Source of the DNA: Aeoliella mucimassa
GTDB taxonomy: Bacteria; Planctomycetota; Planctomycetia; Pirellulales; Lacipirellulaceae
Assembly (NCBI RefSeq): GCF_007748035.1
Contig: NZ_CP036278.1
Span: 4,712,001-4,776,000 of the forward strand
Reading direction: 5' to 3'
DNA length: 64,000 nt
Shown here: one piece after another, positions 46,001 to 53,685 of the stretch
How positions within the stretch are numbered: the first letter of the stretch is position 1
Layout: the number at the start of each line of letters is the position of its first letter
Translations under genes and position numbers: made by a program
Notes under the pieces: generated by a model
What the model was told of the DNA's origin: nothing
The model's input: the letters and a program-made list of their open reading frames with translations, nothing else
Database searches by the model: none

Positions 46001-47692
46001 GGCCTCTCCGTGGTGCAGAGCTTCGTGATCAACACGGTTTCTTCGTTGTACGGAAGCTATCCCACGAATTGGATATTGTACGGCACGAATAATTCGATCA
46101 ACAGCACCGATAATAGTACTGGTACCGGTGAACAATGGACCTTGATCGACTCCGGCAGCCTTCAGGCCCCAGGACGGTCGTACACGTCCGAAGCAATCAC
46201 TGTGGATAACACCTCCACCGCGTATTCCTCTTACAAGCTAGTGTTTTCCACCGTTGCTAACAGCAGTGACTTTGGGATTAGCGACCTGAGCTTCTATCAG
46301 ACTCCCGATGGCACAGGCACTCCAGTCCTGTCGCCCAACGATCAAGTACTGGCCATCCACTCGGCTAATAGCCAAATGGTCGCGGTGAACACCGGCTGGA
46401 GCAGTTTGGTTTCGAACGTCTACTCCGCGGCCATGCCGGCCGACGCGACAAACCTGCGGATTAGCGAGCTGCACTACCATCCTGCCGAACCAAACGCGGC
46501 CGAACTACAGCTGGCTCCAGGTACCGAAGACAACAACTACGAGTTCCTCGAGTTAACCAACACGAGCGGCCACACCATTAGCCTGACCGGCGTGCAGATC
46601 TCTGGCGGCATTACCTACGATTTCAGCACCAGCAGCGTGCTCACGCTCGCGCCGGGCGAGTCGGTCGTGGTGGTCGAAAACCTCACCGCGTTCCATGCCC
46701 GCTATGGTGAGTCGATCTTGGTTGCTGGGGTGTACGATGGCAAGCTCAGCAATGGCGGCGAGCAGATCACCGTAACCGATATTTACGGTCAGACAATTGT
46801 CGACTTCACCTACAGCGACGATGCTCCCTGGCCTGACAGCGTGGATGGCGATGGACCTTCGCTCGAAGTGACCGATCCCTTCGGCGACTACAGCTTCGCT
46901 GGCAACTGGCATGTAAGTGCCTCGACCGGTGGCACACCAGGTGAGTTCTTCACGGTGTCTGGCGACTTCGATCGCAATGGCATCGTCGACATGGACGATT
47001 ACCAACTTTGGAAGTCGACGTATGGTTCCACCACCATCCTGGCGGCCGATGGCAATCAAGATGGCACCGTGAGCCTGGCCGACTACACCGTTTGGCGCGA
47101 CAACCTGGGAGCCACCGTGGCGGCCCTCGCCCAATTGGCGGGCGTCACCGACTCGGCCCCCACCCCCGCAACCGAAACGGTACCGGGAACTACGCTTGGC
47201 GACACCTCGACAGCAGCTGCCGAGACTGCGTCGGCAGACTCCAGCGTACTGGTTGTTTCGACGAACTCCGCCGAGTCCGAAAGCAGTGCTGCGGTAGATG
47301 CTGCGATGGCGATTGCCGACGAATCGGAGCCAACCACCGTTTCGAATAGTAGCCAACAACAGAAACTGGCTGCCTCGCCGCTGGCGACTTCGCTCGATCG
47401 CTCATTGCACCAATCGGCCAAGCCGCTGCGCCGCACCCACTTCGACGCGACCCCCGACCAGTTGCCGACCCCCGCGCTCGATCACCTGCACCTCGTCGAT
47501 CGAGTGTTGGGCGAACTCGAGCAGAAGGACTGGCTCGACAAGTCGGCCAGTAAAGGGCAACTCCCCCGCCCGCACCAGGCGCCTGCTTCGTTGGCTGACA
47601 GCACGTTAGCCGAGAGCTCGCTGGCCAGCAGCAATAGTCTGGCACAGCAGGTATTCACGCAAACGCAGCGGCAAGCCCGCCGCGGACGCTAA
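43076..47692 (+). CDS. Giant secreted CotH-kinase / lamin-tail / dockerin protein
   Basis: The 1,538-residue product starts with the planctomycete sorting signature (KFEALEPRELLAAD). In order I read: a lamin-tail domain at about 18-130 (ITEFLASNDGILEDGDGDPF), a beta-sandwich at about 170-330, a chitobiase-C-like domain at about 355-425 (YTIDGSDPTEASYLYTGPF), and a CotH-type atypical kinase at about 485-770 (HRRGKSTAG, with the active-site-like GPVWDFDRSSG near 729). Then come a second chitobiase-C-like domain (YTLDGSDPRDEGG), a discoidin-like segment, a second lamin-tail domain and a type I dockerin-like pair (DFDRNGIVDMDDYQLWK, DGNQDGTVSLADYTVWR, about 1300-1350). A Ser/Thr/Ala-rich tail ends RQARRGR. 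The likely location is the cell surface. Domain limits are approximate. Confidence 0.88.
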   Translation: MRKRLKFEALEPRELLAADLIITEFLASNDGILEDGDGDPFDWIEIYNHGDESVDLQGYHLTDNYDNLSKWSFPTSAVLDPNEFLVVFASGNDSLDSAGNFHTNFSLSDDGEYLALVDPSGSVLSAYGSATTDYGPQDTNISYGVGFLTETSILVTPESTVQYLRPSNGLVDGIWMMPDFDDSTWQTGTASLGYELSGSNYASAGLLDTVLPAGTRSAYVRIPFQVDDPSTLLTTLQMKYDDGFIAYINGTRVASASAPETLNYLSTATGSHDDSQAVQFVDFNIASYTDLLHEGENLLAIHMLNRSASSSDMLAAIQMPALLGDPIDLQDVGQLTYPTPGQPNTPLLASDVIFSQTGGVYSEEIMLALSTSDSSETIRYTIDGSDPTEASYLYTGPFSMNRSRQIRARSFGANGELGQVRAESYTFAVTSASSFNSDLPIIVLENWGGGTPGTTDFETAALNLYEVDPATGRASFDSAPTLSTLIGQHRRGKSTAGNAKTNLRVELRDETGEDKEVSLLGMPSESDWILYAPFTFDRAMLRNTLYYDLSRQLGKWAPRIRFVEVYANFEGGYLSSDQYMGVYVLMENVKRDGDRVDIDELTPTQNSGSAITGGYMVVSDTPDSDTPGAATWRTDRNNPTLNDAIFINEEPEYEDLSPEQIDYIRGYIQDFEDALYGPNSTDPELGYEAYFEVDTSIDHHILRLLSKEPDSLRLSTYLTKERDGKLAFGPVWDFDRSSGPDNDARAADPQGWYLPDVDFFESDWWGELFDDPDFAQRWVDRWQELRSNVLSDENLLATINGQAAQIAEAQARNFVRWSGYVVPNSGPYADPALTGWEGEVSHLANWVVARANWVDKQLMMMPAVSIPAGNVPEGQTITLQADSQDTSIYYTLDGSDPRDEGGALSPSAILYTGPITVNGTLQLNARSYANPLGKPLSSSYYLPYYSPSNILDGDENTQHINLGGAGSGLIITPEYGLSVVQSFVINTVSSLYGSYPTNWILYGTNNSINSTDNSTGTGEQWTLIDSGSLQAPGRSYTSEAITVDNTSTAYSSYKLVFSTVANSSDFGISDLSFYQTPDGTGTPVLSPNDQVLAIHSANSQMVAVNTGWSSLVSNVYSAAMPADATNLRISELHYHPAEPNAAELQLAPGTEDNNYEFLELTNTSGHTISLTGVQISGGITYDFSTSSVLTLAPGESVVVVENLTAFHARYGESILVAGVYDGKLSNGGEQITVTDIYGQTIVDFTYSDDAPWPDSVDGDGPSLEVTDPFGDYSFAGNWHVSASTGGTPGEFFTVSGDFDRNGIVDMDDYQLWKSTYGSTTILAADGNQDGTVSLADYTVWRDNLGATVAALAQLAGVTDSAPTPATETVPGTTLGDTSTAAAETASADSSVLVVSTNSAESESSAAVDAAMAIADESEPTTVSNSSQQQKLAASPLATSLDRSLHQSAKPLRRTHFDATPDQLPTPALDHLHLVDRVLGELEQKDWLDKSASKGQLPRPHQAPASLADSTLAESSLASSNSLAQQVFTQTQRQARRGR

Positions 47693-47739
47693 CCCACTGC
47701 GGGCGACCGGTTCGCAACTCGCCTCCAGCAACCGCACAT

Positions 47740-47748
47740 TCCTTCGCA
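47740..47748. repeat. Left target-site duplication of the ISKra4 element
   Basis: TCCTTCGCA immediately before the left inverted repeat. The identical 9-mer occurs immediately after the right end at 49259-49267, a direct duplication created by insertion. Confidence 0.92.
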
Positions 47749-49258
47749 GTGTAAGCGTCACAATTGTGGGCAGTTTGCTTAAGCTGCGTACTTTTGCCAG
47801 TAGTCTTCCCAGCAGCCGCGTTGGCTGAGGTAGAGGGCGCGGAGGTGGCACACGGCGTTTGAGCCGTGCTGGCTCCAGCGCATGCCGCTTTGCTTCAAGC
47901 GCCCCGCCACGACGGTTTTGCACGCGCTCTCGACCGGGCCGCTGCCGATCTGCCAGCCGTGGGCCACGTAGCGGGGGTAGTTCATCTTGTGCTGGTGGTT
48001 TTGGAAGTATCGCAGGCAGGTCGTATAAGCTTCGCGTTGAGCGGAAGACCAGTTGGTCTTCTCCAGCGACTGCAACATCCACACGATGCTCAAGCCTCCT
48101 TGGTGCTTCAGCCGGTGACACCACGATGCCAACTGAGCAGTGCGATGCTCCTCGTCGTCCGGATAGAGCGACTGGCTTAATTCCACCAGGTACTCACTCG
48201 CGTGCCAGAAGTCGAGGATCCGCTCCGCACGCGGGAAGTGCACTCGCAAGAACTCTTCTAAACCAGCACCGCCATCCGAGATCGCGATCTGCTGCTCTGC
48301 CTCGTCCCACCCAACCGCGGCGGCTTGGCGACGCAGTTGCCGCCCAAGTTCCGGGAGTTCATAAAACCCCGATAAATACCGCACCGAATGCGGGTCGGGC
48401 GAGCGAGCATCCTGCTCGCTGTTTATGTTGTAAATCATGCCGACGTACGCCATGCGGCCCTCGGCCTGCGCGCCACGAGGGCCTTGCTGTCGCACGCCTG
48501 TGGCGTCGAGACTCACGTACGCGCACGTCTTGCCATGCGCATCGCGTTGCCAGGCGAACGGCTCTGTGTTGCCAAACGTCTCGCCTTCGGCGAGTAACGT
48601 TTGGAGACGCTCGCCAGCGTCTTCGGTGACTCGTTCGACGGTCGACTCGCTGACTTTCAGTCCACACAGTTTACGAAGTGTCACTTCGCTCGACTGAGCG
48701 AAGCTCGTTTGCACGCCGGCGATGCTCACCACCTGGGCCGCGGCCGGACTAAACTTTCGCTTGCCGAGTCCCAACGTTTTGTCCCGCGGAAACAATCCGT
48801 GACGGCACCGGCGGCAGTGGTAGTAGTGACGCCTCACTTGCAGTGGGCCGAGCAGGCTATCGACCCACCGCGAGCGAACGTTCACGCAGCGGGCGTCGCC
48901 ATTGCAGGTCGGGCAGACGCAGCTAGCTTTCTCGTACCCGTCCCTTTTTTTGTCGCTCGTTGGCGACTGTTTCCAAGGCCTTGGCTCCGAGTGCATGCAC
49001 TCGGTCGCGGAGGTCGAACTCCGTCTGCCCAAACAGATTCGAGTCGTCCTTGCCAGCGAGCGCCTTCGCGATCCGCCGGCGTTCCTGCTCGAAGCAATCT
49101 CCCAGCAGCTCGTAAACTCGCTGCTCCTCTTCGTTTAGCTCGATTGGCTCACGCGGCGAATAGGCCATGATCATCTCCTGGCGTGTGGCAAAATAGGAAG
49201 AGTCACCCGGCACAATATATTAGAACCGATTTCATGCCTACTTTCGAGACGCTTACAC
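47749..49258 (-). mobile_element. ISKra4-family insertion sequence, complete ends, 1,510 bp
   Basis: The terminal inverted repeats are at 47749-47772 (GTGTAAGCGTCACAATTGTG then GGCA) and, read on the minus strand, 49258-49235 (GTGTAAGCGTCTCGAAAGTA then GGCA), about 19 of 24 positions identical. The flanks carry a perfect 9-bp target duplication. The transposase gene fills the element on the minus strand. The left end is 57 bp after the giant CotH gene's stop and the right end abuts repeat copy C. Intact ends and duplication point to a fairly recent insertion. Confidence 0.93.
47779..49168 (-). pseudogene. ISKra4-family transposase split by a +1 frame change at an A7 run
   Basis: Two overlapping frames encode one transposase. 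The first starts at ATG 49168 (MAYSPREPIELNEEEQRVYEL) with AGGAG 6 bp upstream and ends at 48923. The second runs to 47779 and carries the zinc-like segment (CVCPTCNGDARC), the DDE-type positions (SLDATGVR, ISDGGAGLEE) and the signature GSGPVESACK with RLKQSGMRW. Both share an A7 run (plus strand T7 at 48945-48951), after which the second frame continues the same protein (KKRDGYEKAS). Together they give about 475 residues, the normal size. It is either a broken copy (one extra A) or expressed by slippage at the run. Confidence 0.85.
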
Positions 49259-49267
49259 TCCTTCGCA
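49259..49267. repeat. Right target-site duplication of the ISKra4 element
   Basis: TCCTTCGCA directly after the right inverted repeat, identical to the copy at 47740-47748. Confidence 0.92.
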
Positions 49268-49278
49268 ATTCCCGCGAC

Positions 49279-49712
49279 TTTTCACTGGGAATTGGCCACC
49301 ACCGGTGTTCTAATGGACAGTCACTGATGGCTGTCGGCCTTCAGCTATCGGCTGTCGGTTTTTAAAACGAAAGGAGGGTGTGCTCGGATGTGATGCTTGC
49401 GGTGAGATCGAACAACTAGCGACGCGCAGGCGAATGGTTGCTTGCGCGGGCGTTCGCTGCTGCGCGGTTGTCAAAGCTGTAGGCACTAAGCTGAAAGCGG
49501 TAGGCTAGATGTTTCTCACTCCCAAATCCCCCGGCCCCTCGCCCCTGAACCCTGGCCCCTCCCAAAATACTTTCCCATGGGTGGGAATCTATTTTGGGCT
49601 CTTTTAGCGGAGGTGTTGCTGCAACTCACTACTATCACACGACTTGCGATAGATTCCCACCACGAAAATAGATTCCCATAGAATCGTATTTCCCAGTTTT
49701 GGGAATCTATTC
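49279..49712 (-). repeat. Dispersed intergenic mosaic repeat, copy C (inverted)
   Basis: Read on the minus strand from 49712 it starts GAATAGATTCCCA, has the same hairpin arms, ATCGCAAGTCGT and GTTGCA-CAACACCTCCG, and CCCAAAATAGATTCCCA followed by CCCATGGGAAAGTATTTTGG. A run of G-tracts follows (49540-49580 region), then CGCGCAGCAGCGAACGCC, the GCCTGCGCGTCGCTAG module also seen in copy B, and finally CTGTCCATTAGAACACC. It is shorter than A and B mainly because the first hairpin region is condensed. The far end is adjacent to, and probably cut by, the ISKra4 insertion. Confidence 0.83.
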
Positions 49713-49745
49713 ACGATGATCGTCGCGGCCAGACGAAGCGGGCGA

Positions 49746-52700
49746 CTACAGACTCGACGCCAGGAATCGACGTTTGCTCAGCGTCGGTGGCAGTTCGCCG
49801 AAGTTGTAAGCGGTAGCTTCGACGCCCGATCCGATGGTGATATTCGAGATATCGTCGTCGGCCACGCTGCCGCCGGCCGAGCCCGCGGTGTCCTGCCCAT
49901 CGGGATAGAACGCCGGATCGGTTTCGGTTACCTGATACGTGCCAGGCAGCAAGCTACTGAACTGGTAGCGACCATTGCTATCGGTGGTAGTCGTTTGATT
50001 GACAGCCGCCGAGGTGAAGTCGATTCCGGTCAGCGTGATCGTCACCCCCGCGATAGGAGCCTCGCCCGGATCGAAGACACCATCGTTATCGGAGTCGACA
50101 TAGACGTAACCTTCGATCGAAGAGGTCTCGACCGCCACGGTGGACGAGGCCGCCGCGGTGTTGTTCGCCGAGTTCGATTCGGACTCGGTCGCAGTGACCG
50201 TCGCGGTGTTGGTGATGGTACCAATGAAGTCGTTATCAATGGTTACCGAGACAATCACCTGCGTGCTCGCTCCTGAAGCAAGCGTGCCGAGGTTGTAAGT
50301 GAGCACTCCGCCGACGTTAGTGTCGGGCGATGGAGTCGAGCTACCAGCGTTGAACGTAACGTCGTCCGGCAACGTGTCGGTCAGCACCACGTTGGTTGCA
50401 GTCGATGGACCATTGTTGGTGACATCGATGGTGTAGACCACCGTGTCGCCCGGCGCGACGTCGGCATCGGCATCGTCGTCGACCTTGGTTACTTGGAGGT
50501 CGATGAGTTCCTCGACGCTGGTGGCCGCGGTGTCGCTGTTGTTCGACGTGTTCGACTCGTTGGCCGCAGCGACACTGGCCGTGTTGGTGAGCGTTCCGGT
50601 GGCGTCGTTATCGACCGCCACGATGATGGTCACCGTGGCCGAGGCTCCCGGTGCCAGATCGCCGAGGTCGGCGGTCACAGTACCCGAGCTGTGCGACACG
50701 GTACCAGTGCCAGAATCGCTGCTGCCGGAAGTGAAGGTGACATCCGCTGGAAGCGTATCGGTGAAAGCGAGACTGTAAGCGTTCGACGGTCCGTTGTTGG
50801 TAACTACCGCTGTGTAGGTGAGAGTGCTGCCAGGCGACACGGCCGCCATGTCGACATCCTTCGTAATCGTGAGGTCAAACCCATAGAAACCAAAGTCAAC
50901 AGCCAGATTCGTATTCGCATCCGCATCGCCATCGGTGGTCGGCTCGGCATCGCCTACCAGCGTGATCGCCTGGGTAACAACGCCGAACGTCGAGAGGGCG
51001 TAGCCATTGTCGTCGTCGTCGACATTATCGTCGGCATCGGGAGCGACTCCGCCCGACTCGTTGCCGGTGGACGAAACCAGACCTTCGAGCGGCTCACCGC
51101 TATCGAACAACGATTCAGCGATCCGCAAGATGTAATCGCCGGGGGTAAGGTCCTCGAACAGGTAGTTGCCCAACGAGTCGGTGGTGTCCGTTGCGAGGAG
51201 TACGTCCGCTCCGTCGCTGTAAGTAAAGATATCGGTGAAATCGGTTTCGCTGTTGTCGCGAAGGGCTTGGAATACAGCATCCAAGTCGATCGGGGTGTCG
51301 TCGGCGGAACCATCGTCGGTGCCGATGGTAATCGTGAGTGTATTGCCAACCAGCGTTGCAGTAGAACCAGAAACCGGCAATGCGTTATTTTCGGCAAACG
51401 CAACAGTCAGATTATTGCCGCTGGCTCCGACAAACGCACTTGTTCCGTTGAACACAAACGTGCCAGTTGGAGTCGAACCGAACCCGTTGAATGTAGCAGT
51501 CGCATCGGTCTCTGCGGTATCAATTGCAAACGCGGATCCGCCTGTCACACTGCCTGCAATCGCGGCTTGGTTGAGTGTGAGATCCAGATCGGCCGTCGCG
51601 GGCGACAAGGTCGAGGCACCGCTATCGCCACCTGCGAGCGTAGGGGCTACGCCGGGAGGCGAGTCGCTGGCTTCGACATACGAGGTACCCAACGCGGTAA
51701 AGCCAGCGGCAGAGTTCGTGGCATCGAAACTCGCCGTGAAACCGCTGATACTGCTGATCGCATCGACGATATCTTGAGCAGTGACCGTGCCAGTGATGTT
51801 GATATCGATGCTGCTACCACCAACATTAAGTACGGCGGTTACCGTATCAGTGGAGCCTCCCCCTTCGGTGACGTTGATGCTGTAGCCATTGTAGGTTTCG
51901 ATATTGTCGTCGGTGGTGATATCGATGGCCAAAGTGCCGACCGCCCCGGCCTCGGTTCCACCGGTGATATTCACCACGTTGGCAATCGAAGCGTTGTCGC
52001 CTTGCGTCATATCGAGCACAAGGCTTCCAGAGCTGAAGGATGCGTCGGAGATCTCGCTGATGTTTGCGTTGATCACAGCAGCGACCGAATCCAGGTCGCC
52101 AACGTAGTCTTGCCCAATCGTCACCGTGTAGCCGCTGGAAGCATCCCCCGTAATGACAATGCTCGACCCTACCCCACTCGCAAAACTGATATCGAAATTC
52201 TCGCCACCTGTGGTGGTCGCCGAAAAAGTGGAGGCTACGTCGGTCTGGGTATCCGCTCCCCCACTAAATGTAATGGTCGCTCCGCTGTCTGTAGCAGGAT
52301 CGTAGTGGCCAGAGACATCGCCGGGCGTGTAGTCGCCGCTGCTATCAGTATCCTCATACAGCGACACAACCACGTCTTCGATGCCGGTTTCGCCGGGGTC
52401 GAGGACTCCATCGTTGTCGAAGTCGGCGAATACCTGATCGCCGATGCTCATGCGATTCAGTACCGAGAAGTCGGCCGTCTTGGTGGTGTATCCCATGACG
52501 CCCACGACTTCGATGCGGGCGTCGAGTCCGTTGATCGAAGGATCGCGGAAATCGAGTTCGACCTCGATAGCGGTGACATCCGTGAAGTCGATACCGGTGC
52601 CGAGCACATTTTCGGTAAACGCGGTGAACGGAATGACAATCTGCTCGTCGGCATCCCCGTCGATCAGGCCATCCTGATCCTGGATGCTCACCGTGGCTTC

Positions 52701-53465
52701 GGCCGAATTGCCACTGCCGCTGGTCAGGCGAACCGTGACCTCGGCGCCCGGTTTCGAATCGGCACTCACATTCAGCAGCATGCCGAAGTTGTTGCCGCTG
52801 TCGGAGAAATCGAGACTCAACCCGTTTTCGTCGACCGCGTCGCCATCTCCATCCGCTCCGTCCCAGGAGACGCGGGCGATGCCTTCGGTACCGCTGCTCG
52901 ACTCGAGGCTCAGGATGTTGCTTCCACCGAACTGCGAGGTGAGGCTCACGTTACCCACAGTGGTAGCTTCGACATACAGGTCGCGCACTCCGCCATCGGT
53001 GGCGTTCGCCCCATCGGCCGACGACGCATCGGTGGTGCCGGTGTCGCTACCGGATCGCGAAGCGGTAATCGTCTGGACGGTGCTGAAGTCGTCGATCGTC
53101 AGCCCGGTAGCTCCCATCGCTTCGCTAGCATTGAAGCTGATGGTTTGCAGGTCGCCGCCGGAGAGCACCTGCTGCCCGGAGGTCGGGGTAATCTGAACGA
53201 AGTAGGTCCCCTCGGTCAGTCCGGTGAAGGTGTAGTTGCCGCTAGCATCGGTAGTGGTCGAGTCGACCTGGGCGTCGGTTGCCGCACCGTCGAACAGGCC
53301 GTTCGCGTTGCCATCGCGATAGAGCGTGACCGGCAAGGCCGCCACGACGACATCGTTGGCCGTATTGCTATCGTTCTGCAGATCGTTAAGCACGGTGCCG
53401 CTAATTTGGCCCAAGTCGGAGGCCAGCAGTCGGCGGTCTTCCAAACGCTCGATGTGCAAGTTCAT
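49746..53465 (-). CDS. Giant SdrD/DUF11-type secreted surface protein
   Basis: The 1,239-residue product begins with the planctomycete signature IERLEDRRLLASD. Several Cna-B/SdrD-type beta-sandwich repeats follow (GTVLNDLQNDSNTANDVV, IGDQVFADFDNDGVLDPGE, IEGYVYVDSDNDGVFDPGE, each with DNDG-like calcium-binding segments). The centre has a 500-residue Thr/Ser/Gly-rich, beta-helical-looking region. Near the C-terminus are two DUF11 repeats (ITKDVDMAAVSPGSTLTYT, VTKVDDDADADVAPGDTV). The protein ends LSKRRFLASSL, which echoes the N-terminal RRLLASD. A role in adhesion or surface structure is inferred from the repeat families. The antisense strand also has a very long open frame, an artefact of codon bias. 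Confidence 0.87.
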   Translation of the reverse strand: MNLHIERLEDRRLLASDLGQISGTVLNDLQNDSNTANDVVVAALPVTLYRDGNANGLFDGAATDAQVDSTTTDASGNYTFTGLTEGTYFVQITPTSGQQVLSGGDLQTISFNASEAMGATGLTIDDFSTVQTITASRSGSDTGTTDASSADGANATDGGVRDLYVEATTVGNVSLTSQFGGSNILSLESSSGTEGIARVSWDGADGDGDAVDENGLSLDFSDSGNNFGMLLNVSADSKPGAEVTVRLTSGSGNSAEATVSIQDQDGLIDGDADEQIVIPFTAFTENVLGTGIDFTDVTAIEVELDFRDPSINGLDARIEVVGVMGYTTKTADFSVLNRMSIGDQVFADFDNDGVLDPGETGIEDVVVSLYEDTDSSGDYTPGDVSGHYDPATDSGATITFSGGADTQTDVASTFSATTTGGENFDISFASGVGSSIVITGDASSGYTVTIGQDYVGDLDSVAAVINANISEISDASFSSGSLVLDMTQGDNASIANVVNITGGTEAGAVGTLAIDITTDDNIETYNGYSINVTEGGGSTDTVTAVLNVGGSSIDINITGTVTAQDIVDAISSISGFTASFDATNSAAGFTALGTSYVEASDSPPGVAPTLAGGDSGASTLSPATADLDLTLNQAAIAGSVTGGSAFAIDTAETDATATFNGFGSTPTGTFVFNGTSAFVGASGNNLTVAFAENNALPVSGSTATLVGNTLTITIGTDDGSADDTPIDLDAVFQALRDNSETDFTDIFTYSDGADVLLATDTTDSLGNYLFEDLTPGDYILRIAESLFDSGEPLEGLVSSTGNESGGVAPDADDNVDDDDNGYALSTFGVVTQAITLVGDAEPTTDGDADANTNLAVDFGFYGFDLTITKDVDMAAVSPGSTLTYTAVVTNNGPSNAYSLAFTDTLPADVTFTSGSSDSGTGTVSHSSGTVTADLGDLAPGASATVTIIVAVDNDATGTLTNTASVAAANESNTSNNSDTAATSVEELIDLQVTKVDDDADADVAPGDTVVYTIDVTNNGPSTATNVVLTDTLPDDVTFNAGSSTPSPDTNVGGVLTYNLGTLASGASTQVIVSVTIDNDFIGTITNTATVTATESESNSANNTAAASSTVAVETSSIEGYVYVDSDNDGVFDPGEAPIAGVTITLTGIDFTSAAVNQTTTTDSNGRYQFSSLLPGTYQVTETDPAFYPDGQDTAGSAGGSVADDDISNITIGSGVEATAYNFGELPPTLSKRRFLASSL

Positions 53466-53685
53466 CTTGGCGAACTCTCAGAGGATTTCAAGGATAAGTC
53501 GACGGAGCGACAGCGCGCGGGGGACAAGTGCTGGCAGTCTGCTAGCGCGCATGTCGTTCGCGCTGGCAAATTACTGCACGCTTACCTTATCGCCAAATGC
53601 GCCCTGGTTAGGCCAATCGAACTCGTCGCAACCTGTGAACTTAGAGCATCGCAGCGAAGAGAAACACCTGCGAATCAGGTGCAGT

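Noticed and set aside
47859-48629. Plus-strand frame inside the ISKra4 element
   Set aside because: It is antisense to the transposase and has Arg/Ser-rich shadow composition; not a passenger gene.
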